Shown here in pieces: positions 9,999-19,470 of a DNA stretch of 64,000 nucleotides. Every line of letters starts with the position of its first letter. The first letter of the stretch is position 1. The DNA comes from Deltaproteobacteria bacterium (lineage in GTDB: Bacteria; Desulfobacterota; Desulfobacteria; Desulfobacterales; Desulfosarcinaceae): positions 16,021-80,020 of the forward strand of contig JAHLLR010000015.1 in the NCBI GenBank assembly GCA_020444075.1, read 5' to 3'. The position numbers and the translations under genes are program-made. A model generated the notes under the pieces. The model saw only the letters and a list, made by a program, of their open reading frames with translations, made no database searches and was not told the origin of the DNA.

Positions 9999-10970
9999 TC
10001 AGCCTTTTTGCCGCCTGAATCCCTTGATCAAGCGGCCGTCAATGGCAATCAGCCCCATGAATATCAATGCCATTCCGGCGAAGGCATTCCACCCGGGACG
10101 CTCTCCCAGCAGCATGACCCCTAAAAAGATGGCACTGGCAGGAATCAGGAAGGTGACCAGCAGGATGTTCGTGGCCCCGGCAACGGCGAGTACACGGAAA
10201 TAGATGATGTAGGCCAACGAGGTGCTGACCGCGGAAAGTCCGAGCAGTGCCGCCCAGCTGGCCGCACCAGGCGACAGGTGCCACGGCTGCTCGATGATCA
10301 GCGCCACGGGCAGCATCATGACCGTCGATCCGCACAGCATGCCGGCGGACACGACCACCGGATCCATGGACTTGAAACGGCGTCCGTAAATGGCGGCGCA
10401 TGCATAGGAGAGCGAGGCGCCGACGACAGCCAGTTGGCCCAGCACCTGGATGCCGAACCCGCCCAGGGACTCGATGCCGATCAACACCGCCACACCGATC
10501 CAGCCGACCAGCACCCCGGCCATGCGGTTGGCGGTGAGCCGCTCCTCGCGCGTCAGCAGGTGGGCGAGAATCACGCTGAAAATGGGGGTGGTGGCATTCA
10601 GGATAGCGGCCAGGCTGCTGTCGATATGGGTCTGCCCCCAGACGATCAGGCTGAAGGGTATCAGGTTGTTCAGCGCCCCCAGAACGAAAAAGGCTCCCCA
10701 CATGCCGGGAGACATCGGGATCTTCTTTCCGGTCAGCCGCACGACGGCCAGGAGAATCATCGACGCGAAACCCACGCGGCACAGTACAATGGTCAGCGGC
10801 GTCATCTCCTTCACGGCGACGCCCACAAAAAAGAAGGACCCGCCCCAGATAACGGACAGAATCAGGATCAGCCCCCACTCACGAAGGCCCATGACAGCGT
10901 TCACATGCGGGGAACCGGACGGGCGCGTCGGGATAGGGCCGGTATGGATGGTTGCATTTTTTGGACGCAT
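9999..10970 (-). CDS. EamA/DMT-family transporter
   Basis: About 323 residues with ten hydrophobic segments in two EamA halves: LILILSVIWGGSFFFVGVAV begins the first and LGQLAVVGASLSYACAAIYG the second, each with the family-typical aromatic/glycine pattern; SLIVWGQTHIDSSLAAILNA is the usual helix 3-4 region. It exports or imports small metabolites across the inner membrane; the substrate cannot be predicted. The start at 10970 is preceded by GGGAGG at about 10 bases; an ATG at 10988 is less well placed. The C-terminus is basic and cytoplasmic (KGFRRQKG). Confidence 0.85.
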   Translation of the reverse strand: MRPKNATIHTGPIPTRPSGSPHVNAVMGLREWGLILILSVIWGGSFFFVGVAVKEMTPLTIVLCRVGFASMILLAVVRLTGKKIPMSPGMWGAFFVLGALNNLIPFSLIVWGQTHIDSSLAAILNATTPIFSVILAHLLTREERLTANRMAGVLVGWIGVAVLIGIESLGGFGIQVLGQLAVVGASLSYACAAIYGRRFKSMDPVVVSAGMLCGSTVMMLPVALIIEQPWHLSPGAASWAALLGLSAVSTSLAYIIYFRVLAVAGATNILLVTFLIPASAIFLGVMLLGERPGWNAFAGMALIFMGLIAIDGRLIKGFRRQKG

Positions 10971-11319
10971 GGTTCGGGAGCCTCCCAATGATCACGGGTG
11001 AACGGTTTCATTCCTCTTATAACCCTTTCATCATCGGTTGGCGACCCGAATGTTGCTCAAATGGAAAGCAAGATTCGGGTGGCTATCAGGGGGTGGCTCG
11101 AATAAGATGGATCCATCACGCCGACGGAGGGGGAAATGAACCCATGGTCGGGTGGGAGGCTGCCGGGGCCAGGTAGCGATATAAATGGCAATTACGAAGC
11201 AACCCGTTCAGTTAAGATTAATTAAACCTTAACCGTTGGACAAATGATCTTGGCACGTTTAAGTTACCTGTCGAAAGCAAATTAATCCGGGAAACACAGA
11301 AAAAGAATACGGAGAAATC
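10971..11319. other. Intergenic region between divergent genes
   Basis: About 350 bases. GTTAAG and CTTAAC form an inverted repeat at 11211-11233 around an AT-rich centre, a candidate regulator site. TTGGCACG at 11250-11257 resembles a sigma-54 -24 box but the -12 position reads GTT rather than GC, so it is not accepted. No gene seen. Confidence 0.35.
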
Positions 11320-11928
11320 ATGAAAATTCTAATAATCGGTGGAAATGGCACCATCGGCAAAAAAGTCAGCACCCATTTGTCCAGGAAGCACGACGTCCTG
11401 ATCGCCGGAAGAACGTCCGGGGATGTTGCGGTAGATATTGCCGACAGACAATCCATTGAAGCCATGTTTGCAGCTGTTGGACGCGTCGATGCAGTGGTCT
11501 GCATCGCCGGCGAAGCCAAATGGGCCGCCTTTGATTCCATGACCGAGGAAGATTTCTACATCGGACTGAAAAGCAAGTTGATGGGGCAGGTCAATCTGGT
11601 AAGCATCGGACAGAAATATTTGAATGCCGGCGGTTCTTTTACGTTGACCACCGGAATCCTGGCCGATCATCCGGTGGTACTTACCACAAGCGCCGCGATG
11701 GTCAATGGCGGCATTCACAGCTTTGTCAAGGCGGCATCCCTGGAGTTGCCCCATGGAATCAGAATCAATGTCGTATCCTCGGGGTTGGTTGAAGATGCGG
11801 TGGAAAAATACGAGGCCTATTTTCCGGGCCACAATCCCATACCGATGAAGAAAGTGATCAATGGCTATGTAAAAAGTATTGAGGGAAAGGGAACGGGCGA
11901 GATAATAAGAATGTATGACAATTGTTGA
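11320..11928 (+). CDS. Short-chain dehydrogenase/reductase, atypical small form
   Basis: 202 residues, shorter than the usual 250 for SDR enzymes. The N-terminal LIIGGNGTIGKKVSTHL is the NAD(P)-binding glycine motif, AVVCIAGEAKW replaces the usual NNAG segment, and SFTLTTGILADHP with TTSAAMVNGGIHSFVKAASL gives the catalytic serine region, but the usual YxxxK tyrosine is absent (SAAMVNGGIHSF). RINVVSSGLVEDA is the typical late strand. This subgroup often lacks the canonical tyrosine, so activity is uncertain. GGAG lies upstream of the start. The damaged SDR gene follows 18 bases downstream. Confidence 0.8.
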   Translation: MKILIIGGNGTIGKKVSTHLSRKHDVLIAGRTSGDVAVDIADRQSIEAMFAAVGRVDAVVCIAGEAKWAAFDSMTEEDFYIGLKSKLMGQVNLVSIGQKYLNAGGSFTLTTGILADHPVVLTTSAAMVNGGIHSFVKAASLELPHGIRINVVSSGLVEDAVEKYEAYFPGHNPIPMKKVINGYVKSIEGKGTGEIIRMYDNC

Positions 11929-11946
11929 GGCAGTCGCAAGGGAGAC

Positions 11947-12471
11947 GTGACCCATGGATTAAATTTGAAAGTCGCCGTAGTGACCGGGGCCGGATCCGGT
12001 ATCGGCAGGCGGACGGCGCTGGCCTTTCTTGAGGAAGGGTATGCGGTCACCCTGGTCGGGCGACGGCGGGAGCCGTTGGAAACCACCGCGGCGGACGCTT
12101 GTGCGGCGGCTTCGCGGGCGCTGGTGGTCCCCGCGGATGTCGGCGATCCCGGCGCGGTGCGCAGCCTGTTCTCAAAAACCCGGGAAAACTTCGGCCGCGT
12201 CGACGTTCTGTTCAACAACGCAGGAATTTTCGGTCCGTCCGGCCCCTTTGAAGATATCCCTATCGGCAACACCGCGACCGATATGGTCAAGGCCATCCTG
12301 CAGGACGGCGCCGGGGCCACCCAGGCGGATGGCTCAAGGGCTGTCGAACCGACCCTGGATCTGGATCATGTGGCCAGGGCCGTCATCCATATGGCGAGCC
12401 TGCCGTTGGAGGCCAACATCCAGTTTATGACCATCATGGCTACCACCATGCCTTTTATCGGTCGCGGTTGA
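11947..12471 (+). pseudogene. SDR oxidoreductase with internal deletion of the catalytic region
   Basis: The start (GTG at 11947) and N-terminal half are a standard SDR: VAVVTGAGSGIGRRTALAFL, then VDVLFNNAGIFGPSGPFEDIP. The chain then jumps directly to IGNTATDMVKAIL and finishes with the normal family ending FMTIMATTMPFIGRG. In full-length relatives about 75-80 residues containing the catalytic Ser and YxxxK lie between these two pieces. The frame is kept, so a 174-residue chain could be made but it should be inactive. This looks like an in-frame deletion, not a frameshift. Confidence 0.75.
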
Positions 12472-12589
12472 CCGGCGCCATCGCCAAGGCCGGTCACAAC
12501 GGGGTGCTGAGGAGGTTTTTGCCGGGGTTGCGGCTTCCCCCGAGGAAGGTGGAGGCCAACTGATTTTGTCACCCTGATCGATCGTAAAT

Positions 12590-13231
12590 TCAGCTTAACA
12601 GTCCCTTCAACAGATATTCGACGCATTCCTGGTAATAGACCGTATAGTCAACCTTCAGATGCTTAAACTCCGGGTATGCCAATACTTCTTTCTGCGCCGC
12701 CGACAGGTTGGTCATCCGGTAGAGCCCGATGGAGGCTGCCAGCTGCATGTTTAAAAACCTGACCGCTTTCTGTGGGCTCAATGCTGAAAACAAGTTGCAC
12801 AACAGGCCGGTTACGATCGTATATTCATCGTTGGCCAGGCGTTTGAACGCGACCATCCGATCGATGGACGCATTCTTTTCCAAAAAATCGTATAAAATCG
12901 AAATCAGGTCCTGCATCCGTTCATGCCGGCGATGCACATCCAGCCAGGCCGCGGCAAACTGGGGGACCGTGTATCTTTTTTTCTTGCCCAGTGTTGTAAC
13001 CAGGTCTTTCCGCCAGCGAATCACATCCTGTTTGAGAAATTCAAAAAATATTTCCTCTTTTGAGTTGAAATATTTGTACAGGTTCGACCGGGTAAACTTC
13101 GCCGCTTTGGCGATGGACACCAAGGTTATTTTTTCAAAAGGCCGCGTTGCGTACAGCCGGGCGGTCGCATCGAGGATTGCAGCGATGCGCTGCTCTTTTT
13201 GTTCTTCGGTTCTTGCGCGTTCCCACCCCAT
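12590..13231 (-). CDS. TetR/AcrR family transcriptional regulator
   Basis: 213 residues. The N-terminal helix-turn-helix is clear: RIAAILDATARLYATRPFEK, then LVSIAKAAKFTRSNLYKYF and NSKEEIFFEFLKQD. The C-terminal ligand-binding half is helical and ends YYQECVEYLLKGLLS. It lies downstream of the epimerase gene on the same strand (85 bases apart) and convergent with the SDR remnant. It probably represses a nearby lipid or xenobiotic gene set; the ligand is unknown. Confidence 0.9.
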   Translation of the reverse strand: MGWERARTEEQKEQRIAAILDATARLYATRPFEKITLVSIAKAAKFTRSNLYKYFNSKEEIFFEFLKQDVIRWRKDLVTTLGKKKRYTVPQFAAAWLDVHRRHERMQDLISILYDFLEKNASIDRMVAFKRLANDEYTIVTGLLCNLFSALSPQKAVRFLNMQLAASIGLYRMTNLSAAQKEVLAYPEFKHLKVDYTVYYQECVEYLLKGLLS

Positions 13232-13315
13232 GTGATCAACCTCGCATTGCCGTCAAAATCAACTTTAAGCCGACCGCATAGAGTATTCCGCTGCCTGCTG
13301 CGCCGGCATACCCGT

Positions 13316-14386
13316 TCATTTTTTTCCCGGGGCAACAGTACCCGCATCGATCATCTGTTGAAAGAAATCGACCATGGATGCTTCGAGCGGGCGGTACTGC
13401 ACGCCCAACTCCCGGATGCTCTTGGAATTGTCCGCCCGCCAGGGATGGTTGACGTTTCGGGCGACCATTTTGCGGGTCATGCCGGCATTGACCATGGGTG
13501 CCACCAGCCAGACCAGCCATTTGGGCAGGGTCTTTTTCGGAAACGGATAAGCGGAGCCGAAGTGTGCGATCAGCGGTTTGGCCATGCTCGGGAAATCCGT
13601 ATTATGGCCGGAAATGATGTGGCGCCCCTTGGCAGACGGAGTGAAAGCCGCTCTGAAGTGGGCGTCGGCCAGGTCACGGACATCCACGACACCCATGCCC
13701 CAGTTGGGCGCACCGCTTTTCATGGAACCGTCGCCGAACTGCCTGATCAGGTTGAAGCTCTCGGATGTGCCTTTGGGGTTGATGCCCGGGCCGATCACCA
13801 GTGACGGGTTGATCACTACCAGGTCCCAGCGACGCTGCTCCCCGCAGATTTTCCAGGCCTCTTTCTCCGCCAGCGTTTTGGAGTAGGAATAGGGGTGGTG
13901 CGCGAGCGACGAGGTCACATTCCAGTCATCTTCCGTAAACACGCCGTTGGCGGTCTTTTCCAGGTCGGCGTTGTCTCCATAGATGGCTGCGCAGCTGCTG
14001 GTCAACACCACCCGTTTGACCGATTCCGTGCGGTTGGCCTGCTCGAGCACATTGCGTGTGCCCAACCGGGCCGGTTCGATCAGCTCTTTTTGCGGGTCCT
14101 TGACATTCAGACAAAATGGCGATGCCGTGTGAAAAACGACCTCGCAGCCGTCCATGGCCTTCGCATAAGACCCGTCGTCCAGCAGGTCCGCCTTGAAATA
14201 GGCAATGCTGCCGGGTGCATGCTCGGCCAGGGAACTGAGGTACTTCAGCTTCTCCCTGTTCTCCGGATCGCGCACAGCCGCGTGAACCGTAAATCCTTCA
14301 TCCAGCAGTTTTTTCACAATCCACCCGGCCACATAGCCGGTAGCGCCGGAAACCATGACCGGCTTATTTTTCGCGATTTCATTCAT
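13316..14386 (-). CDS. NAD(P)-dependent epimerase/reductase (dihydroflavonol-4-reductase-like extended SDR)
   Basis: 356 residues. VMVSGATGYVAGWIVKKLLD is the NADP-binding motif, VVFHTASPF follows, RVVLTSSCAAIYG gives the catalytic serine, and YSYSKTLAEKEAW the catalytic YxxxK. LVVINPSLVIGPG and the VDVRDLADAHFRAA segment are typical of the dihydroflavonol/cinnamyl-CoA reductase group; bacterial members reduce various carbonyl compounds. The start at 14386 is chosen for GGGAGG six bases upstream; an ATG directly abutting that site is less likely. The TetR gene follows. Confidence 0.87.
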   Translation of the reverse strand: MNEIAKNKPVMVSGATGYVAGWIVKKLLDEGFTVHAAVRDPENREKLKYLSSLAEHAPGSIAYFKADLLDDGSYAKAMDGCEVVFHTASPFCLNVKDPQKELIEPARLGTRNVLEQANRTESVKRVVLTSSCAAIYGDNADLEKTANGVFTEDDWNVTSSLAHHPYSYSKTLAEKEAWKICGEQRRWDLVVINPSLVIGPGINPKGTSESFNLIRQFGDGSMKSGAPNWGMGVVDVRDLADAHFRAAFTPSAKGRHIISGHNTDFPSMAKPLIAHFGSAYPFPKKTLPKWLVWLVAPMVNAGMTRKMVARNVNHPWRADNSKSIRELGVQYRPLEASMVDFFQQMIDAGTVAPGKK

Positions 14387-14522
14387 TGGCATCCTCCCAT
14401 GGTGGTTTAAGAGACAACGTGTCACCAAAATAAGAGTCAGCCTGTCTCCTGTCAAGGATTCTTCGATATCTTTTTAAATGGGACCCGAAAGCGGTGAGAA
14501 GGTCAAGGGACCGCGTCTGCTG

Positions 14523-15293
14523 TCATGCAATGCCAGCAGCGATCAGCGCGGCGCCGATGGCGCCGTTGACCTGTGCATTGGCGGAAACACGGATGGATTT
14601 GCCGGATTTTTTCTCCAGCGCCCGGACTACACCGATGTTCTTGGCCACCCCGCCGGTCATCATCACCGGTTCGGTGATGCCCACCCGGTTGGCCATGGCG
14701 ATCACCCGGGAACCGATGGATTCGTGGATGCCGGCAATGATGTTCTCCCGGCGTTCGCCCCTGGCGATGAGGGAAATCACTTCAGACTCGGCGAAGACGG
14801 TGCACAGGCTGCTGATGGCGGCCGGCTGGTCCGCCTGGAGGGACATTTCGCCGAAGGCATCCAGATCCACTTCCAGGGCACGGGCCATCACCTCCAGAAA
14901 CCGGCCGGTACCGGCGGCGCATTTATCGTTCATGGCAAAGTCGGTGACGCGTCCGGTGGTATCCATGGCAATGACCTTGCTGTCCTGGCCGCCGATATCG
15001 ATGACGCAGCGCACCGCCGGGTCCTGAAAATGGGCGCCGGCCGCGTGGCAGGTGATTTCGGTTACGGCCTTGTCGGCAACCTCCACGCTGTTGCGACCGT
15101 AGCCGGTAGCCACGATGCGACCCACCGCGTCCCGTTGAACGTCCAGCCCGGCCAGCAGATCCAAGAATATTCGTTCACCGGCGTTTCTGGCGTTGTACCC
15201 GGTAAGCATCACTTTCGATCCGATCAGTTCGCCGTCTTTCATCATGGCGGCCTTGGCGCTGATGGAGCCCACATCGATTCCAACCGAAATCAT
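14523..15293 (-). CDS. 2-hydroxyacyl-CoA dehydratase activator (BadF/HgdC-type ATPase)
   Basis: 256 residues, the size of HgdC. It is an ASKHA-fold ATPase whose homodimer holds one [4Fe-4S] cluster and delivers a low-potential electron to the dehydratase with ATP hydrolysis. Seen: GIDVGSISAKAAMM (phosphate 1), VIDIGGQDSKVIAM (phosphate 2), CAAGTGRFLEVMA with the cluster cysteine, a second cysteine in ITCHAAG, and MTGGVAKNIGVV (adenosine motif). Its start overlaps the stop of the upstream subunit gene by 4 bases. Only one activator gene is present, unlike class I benzoyl-CoA reductases, which use two. Confidence 0.92.
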   Translation of the reverse strand: MISVGIDVGSISAKAAMMKDGELIGSKVMLTGYNARNAGERIFLDLLAGLDVQRDAVGRIVATGYGRNSVEVADKAVTEITCHAAGAHFQDPAVRCVIDIGGQDSKVIAMDTTGRVTDFAMNDKCAAGTGRFLEVMARALEVDLDAFGEMSLQADQPAAISSLCTVFAESEVISLIARGERRENIIAGIHESIGSRVIAMANRVGITEPVMMTGGVAKNIGVVRALEKKSGKSIRVSANAQVNGAIGAALIAAGIA

Positions 15294-16528
15294 TTCAACA
15301 CCTCCATGAAGGCATCGATCCGGGTATCGATCTGGCTTTCGGAAAAACTGCGGGAATCGGTCATATCCGCCTCGATTATTAGGGAGGGAATGCCCCTTTT
15401 TTCCTGAACGATGCGCTGAATGTCGTATTGACCCAGGCTGTAGGGTTTACAGCTGCGGTTGGAGTGGATCACCAGGCCGTCGGCGCTGTATTTGTCCACC
15501 ATGTCCACCACCATGTCGGCCATCTGATCCGTACCGATGTTGATATAAACGCGCGAGTACCCCTGGGCCATGGATCCGAGAAAATCTTTTTCGTCCAGGT
15601 ACTTCAGTGTACCGCACCACGACGAGGTATAGGTGTCCGCCACCAGGCAGGCGCTGTGGGCGGCGAACTTATCCGACAGCCAGCGGGTGCGGTACCACAC
15701 CGGCAGGTTGTCCCACAGCAGCCGGTAGCGTTCGCCGGGCACGGCGGCGATTCCTGTGGCCACCCGGGTTTTCATCTCATCGAGCAGTTCCGTGTAGTAG
15801 TCGACCACGGTCCGGGTGCCGCGCAGGGTTACGATCAGGGCCAGGTGGAAAAAGGCATCGAAGGCGCTCATGGGTGCCGGCCGGTGAACCGTGGTATCCA
15901 GCACCTGCTGCCAGAGGCGCTGGCCGGCCATGGAGAGCCGGCCCACCTCGGCCAGACGGTCGTGGTCGAACGTTTTCTTGCAGTGGGTTTCCAGAAAGAC
16001 GATGTACTCATCCAGTTGGGAGCGGACATAGGCGTGGGCTTCCGGGGTGTATTCCGTGTGGTTGAAGGGGGTGTCCAGGATGAACAGGGGCACCTTGAAA
16101 TAGCGGGCCTGCACCTCGTACCACTTGAGCACCGTGCCGCAGATGTTGTTGCAGCACACCAACATGTCCGGCCGGGGCAACCCGCCGATGGGGCCGCCGT
16201 TGACGGTGGCGCAGGCGATATCGGCCCGGGCGTAGGAGCACAGGTCGCCGGCATAGCCCATCTCCTCGGCCTTTTCACACAGATCCACGCCCATCTTGGC
16301 GGCGCCGATCATGGCCCCGTGGTTTTCCGGGTATACCGGGATCACATCCATGGCGATCAGCGGCTCCACCGGTCCTCCGCTGGTGACCCAGGCCACCTTT
16401 TTACCGGTCTGGTCGGCGGTCTTGGCGTCGATATAGTAGTGGGTCATGATATCCTTCATGCGCTTGACCGACTTGATTTTGCGCTTTTCCTTTTCAGGAT
16501 CGATCGGCGGTTTTTCCGAACCGTTCAT
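15290..16528 (-). CDS. 2-hydroxyacyl-CoA dehydratase / benzoyl-CoA reductase BcrB-like subunit
   Basis: 412 residues of the HgdB/BcrBC family, which binds a [4Fe-4S] cluster and the CoA substrate. VAWVTSGGPVEPLIAMDVIP, DLCSYARADIA, LVCCNNICGTVLKWYE, LFILDTPF and GLVIHSNRSCKPYSLGQYDI contain the conserved cysteines. AGGAG lies at the right distance before the ATG at 16528; an earlier ATG at 16591 would overlap the upstream gene. With the next subunit it forms the catalytic heterodimer; the activator gene is coupled downstream. Substrate unknown. Confidence 0.88.
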   Translation of the reverse strand: MNGSEKPPIDPEKEKRKIKSVKRMKDIMTHYYIDAKTADQTGKKVAWVTSGGPVEPLIAMDVIPVYPENHGAMIGAAKMGVDLCEKAEEMGYAGDLCSYARADIACATVNGGPIGGLPRPDMLVCCNNICGTVLKWYEVQARYFKVPLFILDTPFNHTEYTPEAHAYVRSQLDEYIVFLETHCKKTFDHDRLAEVGRLSMAGQRLWQQVLDTTVHRPAPMSAFDAFFHLALIVTLRGTRTVVDYYTELLDEMKTRVATGIAAVPGERYRLLWDNLPVWYRTRWLSDKFAAHSACLVADTYTSSWCGTLKYLDEKDFLGSMAQGYSRVYINIGTDQMADMVVDMVDKYSADGLVIHSNRSCKPYSLGQYDIQRIVQEKRGIPSLIIEADMTDSRSFSESQIDTRIDAFMEVLK

Positions 16529-16565
16529 GCATATCTCCTGTGACTCGACAAGGGTTGGATGCATA

Positions 16566-17684
16566 CTACAGCATTTCCATAAATGCCTCACACCGCGTCC
16601 TGAACTGCCCCTGGGAGGCGGTCTGCTCTTCCAGCTCCACCAGCAGGCTGGGAATGCCTTCGGCGTCCAGCATGGATTTCAGATAGGGGTAGTCAAAGGC
16701 GTGCGGATCGCAGAATTTCAGAAAAAGGATGATCACCCCCTGGGCACGGGTTGTCCTGACCATGCGAACCAGGTCGTCGCCCCGGCTGGTAATGCCCGCA
16801 TGCTTGGCCGGGCAGATGGCCCGCCGGGCATAGCGGCCGGCAATGGCGTCCAGGGGATCACCATCCGTGTCGACCAGGCCGGTCAATCCCCGGGAGCCGG
16901 TGCAAAGGTCGTCACCCACCACGGTACCGCCGGCCGATTCGATGATGCCGTATACGTCGGGCAAGTTGCAGACCCCGCCGGAGAGAAAGATGCGTTTATT
17001 ATCCACAGATTCAGGTTCGGACTGCCGCTCCAGCGTGTCTACTAGCCGGGTCAGCCGGTTGAGAAAATCGTTGCGGTCCATGACCATGGATGCCCGGACA
17101 ATAGCGTGAACGTCGCTGCCGGCAATCCCGCCGGGGCGGTCTTGGCGGATGATATAAAGCCGCTGCATGGCGGAACGGATCCCGTTATAGATGCCGATGG
17201 CCTTGTGCAGGTCGTCATCGGTGATGGTTTTCCCCAGCACCGATTCCAGTTCGGTTCCGGCTTTTCTCATGACCGCCGTCATATAGTCCCGGGCGCTTGT
17301 CGTATTCAGTTTGACCGGCAGCACCACGTCCAGATGGAAACCGGTTTGGGCGTTCATCCGCCAGATGTCGGACAACCGCTGGATCGAATCGCAGGTGTGG
17401 GGGAAGATGGCGCCGTCGAGGAAATCAAATTCTCCATTCAACGCATCATCGAGGGCGCCGCGGACCAGGCTGCAGCTGTAAGTCTGAAGGTGGGCATCGG
17501 CTCTGGATATGCCCCCGCTGCCGCCGACGATGCGAAATGCCAGGGCGCCCCCGGCAAGAATCAGCTCTTCCGGGGCGTAGGAACACAAGGTGCCGATCAC
17601 CTTGCCGCCGGTCTTTTCCTTCCAGCGCCGGGCGTAGGCTTTCGGGTCCGCACAAATCTCTTTAAACCGCTCAATGGCTTCCAT
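16566..17684 (-). CDS. 2-hydroxyacyl-CoA dehydratase / benzoyl-CoA reductase BcrC-like subunit
   Basis: 372 residues, second subunit of the dehydratase pair. VIGTLCSYAPEELILAGGAL, GAIFPHTCDSIQRLSDIW, IFLSGGVCNLPDVYGIIESA and GVIILFLKFCDPHAFDYPYL carry the family cysteines for a second cluster, and SLLVELEEQTASQGQ is the usual C-terminal end. The start at 17684 is supported by GGGAG upstream. It is first of the three dehydratase genes and lies 67 bases downstream of the acyl-CoA ligase gene, so a four-gene operon (ligase, two subunits, activator) is likely. Confidence 0.88.
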   Translation of the reverse strand: MEAIERFKEICADPKAYARRWKEKTGGKVIGTLCSYAPEELILAGGALAFRIVGGSGGISRADAHLQTYSCSLVRGALDDALNGEFDFLDGAIFPHTCDSIQRLSDIWRMNAQTGFHLDVVLPVKLNTTSARDYMTAVMRKAGTELESVLGKTITDDDLHKAIGIYNGIRSAMQRLYIIRQDRPGGIAGSDVHAIVRASMVMDRNDFLNRLTRLVDTLERQSEPESVDNKRIFLSGGVCNLPDVYGIIESAGGTVVGDDLCTGSRGLTGLVDTDGDPLDAIAGRYARRAICPAKHAGITSRGDDLVRMVRTTRAQGVIILFLKFCDPHAFDYPYLKSMLDAEGIPSLLVELEEQTASQGQFRTRCEAFMEML

Positions 17685-17751
17685 CGACGTTCTCCCTGTA
17701 TCGTCAAGTCGGGGTATGCGTATTGATTGATCGGTAGTGGCGCAACGCCCG

Positions 17752-19470
17752 TTATTCCCTGCAGACATCCGCCGCATCGCCCATTTTTTCACGCTCTTCG
17801 GCGGCCAGTTGGGCAAAGGCGACCTTGCCCACAAGGGTCAGGGGCAGTTCGGTCCTGAATTCGATCTCGCGGGGACAGCTCCAGAGGATCAGGTCCCTGC
17901 GGCAGAAATCGATCAAGGTTTTTTCCAGCTCCGGCCCGGCCTTGTCCGGATCTTTCAGTACCACGAAAGCCTTGACCCGTTCCACCTGCTTGGCATCCGG
18001 GACACCGATGACGCAGGCGTCCAACACCTCCGGATGTTTGTAAAGCTGTTCTTCCACCTGAGCCGGGTAAACGTTCATGCCCGAGGATTTGATCATGCGC
18101 TTTTCCCTCAGCCGGAAGTAAAAAAAGCCGTCGGCATCCATGGTGCCGATGTCGCCGGTGTGCAACCACACCCTGCCGTCCGGGTGGGTCTGGAGGGTTT
18201 TGGCCGTCTCCTCGGGCTGGTCCAGATAGCCCATCATCACCGCCGGTCCGTTGAGGCAGATCTCGCCCTCTTCGCCGGCAAGAAGCGTCTCGGTAGTGCC
18301 GGATCGCACAATCTTGGCCGACATGTCCGGAAAGGGAATTCCAACGCTGTTTTCGCGGTACTCGGTCATTGGCATGGCCATGATGGCGGTGACGGCCTCG
18401 GTCAGTCCATACCCTTCGCGCAGCTGGGATCGGCTTCCCCGCTGATGCACGACGGCCTCAAAGCGGTCCTTCACGCATCGGGGAAGGGTGTCGGCCCCGG
18501 AAAAGGCCGCCTTGATGCAGCTCAGGTCGGTTTTCTGGAACAGCGGGTCGCGGTTGAGCGCTTCGAACAGCGTCGGTACGCCGACGATGAAGTTCGGCCG
18601 TTTGGCGCGGATCAGTTTGGCCACCGTCTCCGGCGTAAACTGGGGCACCAGGATGCTTCTGGCGCCGCCCATGAAAGCGGCATTGATACAGACGCCGAGT
18701 CCGAATCCGTGAAAAACCGGCAGGATCGCCAGAATCGAATCCCCTTCGGTCAGTTTGCCCCAGGCTGACACCTGCATGCCCTCGCAGATGAAATTGCGGT
18801 TGGAGAGCATGATGCCCTTGGGTTTTCCGGTCGTTCCGCCGCTGTAAAGAATCACCGCCAGGTCTTCGAAGCCGGCGCTGCCCTTCCCGGCCGGTGCATG
18901 GGACGCCGCCATCATCGCCTTCCACCAGACCACCATGGGATCCTCCGGAACCGCAGGAATCTTTCTTCCTTTGGTGAGGTTGAACCCCAGCCGTTTGAGC
19001 CACCCGAGGTAGTCGGGAATTCTGGCCAGAATCAATTTTTCCAACCCTGTGTTCCCCCGGATCTGCCTGAACTTGCCGTAAAACGCATCCAGGGTCAGGG
19101 CAAACCGGCTGCGGCTGAGGGTGAGGTAAAATTCGATCTCCGTAGCCGTGGACAGGGGGTGAATCATGCTGGCCACACCGCCCAGCTTGTTTACGGCGTA
19201 AAAGCAGATCACAGCCTGGGGGCAGGTGGGCATGGCGATGGTCATCCGGTCGCCCTGATTCAACCCCATCGCGGCCAGGGCATCGGCGCAGCCGTCGATG
19301 GCATCGGCAAACTGCCGGTAGGTGGCGGTGGTGCCGAAGAAATCGAAGGCCGGCGCATCCGGGCAGCGGGCCACCGTACGCATCAGCGCCTCGTACATGG
19401 TGACGTGGGGGTAGTCGATGGTGGTCGGAACGTCGCCGTAGAACTTTAGCCAGGGCTTGTCTGGGGCCAT
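17752..19470 (-). CDS. AMP-dependent acyl-CoA synthetase (class I adenylate-forming)
   Basis: 572 residues. It activates a carboxylic acid to the CoA thioester with ATP. LYSGGTTGKPKGIMLSN (about residue 207) is the P-loop-like core, GYGLTEAV the A5 motif, LHTGDIGTMDADGFFYF the A7/A8 region, and LPLTLVGKV holds the catalytic A10 lysine. The start at 19470 is preceded by AGGAGG. It heads the dehydratase operon, so the acid it activates is probably the substrate that the dehydratase later handles as CoA ester. It is divergent from a TetR gene, the likely regulator. Confidence 0.92.
   Translation of the reverse strand: MAPDKPWLKFYGDVPTTIDYPHVTMYEALMRTVARCPDAPAFDFFGTTATYRQFADAIDGCADALAAMGLNQGDRMTIAMPTCPQAVICFYAVNKLGGVASMIHPLSTATEIEFYLTLSRSRFALTLDAFYGKFRQIRGNTGLEKLILARIPDYLGWLKRLGFNLTKGRKIPAVPEDPMVVWWKAMMAASHAPAGKGSAGFEDLAVILYSGGTTGKPKGIMLSNRNFICEGMQVSAWGKLTEGDSILAILPVFHGFGLGVCINAAFMGGARSILVPQFTPETVAKLIRAKRPNFIVGVPTLFEALNRDPLFQKTDLSCIKAAFSGADTLPRCVKDRFEAVVHQRGSRSQLREGYGLTEAVTAIMAMPMTEYRENSVGIPFPDMSAKIVRSGTTETLLAGEEGEICLNGPAVMMGYLDQPEETAKTLQTHPDGRVWLHTGDIGTMDADGFFYFRLREKRMIKSSGMNVYPAQVEEQLYKHPEVLDACVIGVPDAKQVERVKAFVVLKDPDKAGPELEKTLIDFCRRDLILWSCPREIEFRTELPLTLVGKVAFAQLAAEEREKMGDAADVCRE

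Noticed and set aside
11250..11266. TTGGCACG resembling a sigma-54 -24 box
   Set aside because: The -12 position does not have GC at the required 10-base distance.
15428..16543. 371-residue plus-strand frame rich in His, Gly and Val
   Set aside because: Mirror of the dehydratase subunit gene on the minus strand; composition is typical of a reverse-frame artefact.
14523..17684. Class I benzoyl-CoA reductase
   Set aside because: Only one HgdC-size activator is present instead of BcrA plus BcrD, so the 2-hydroxyacyl-CoA dehydratase-type label is preferred, though the subunits are related.
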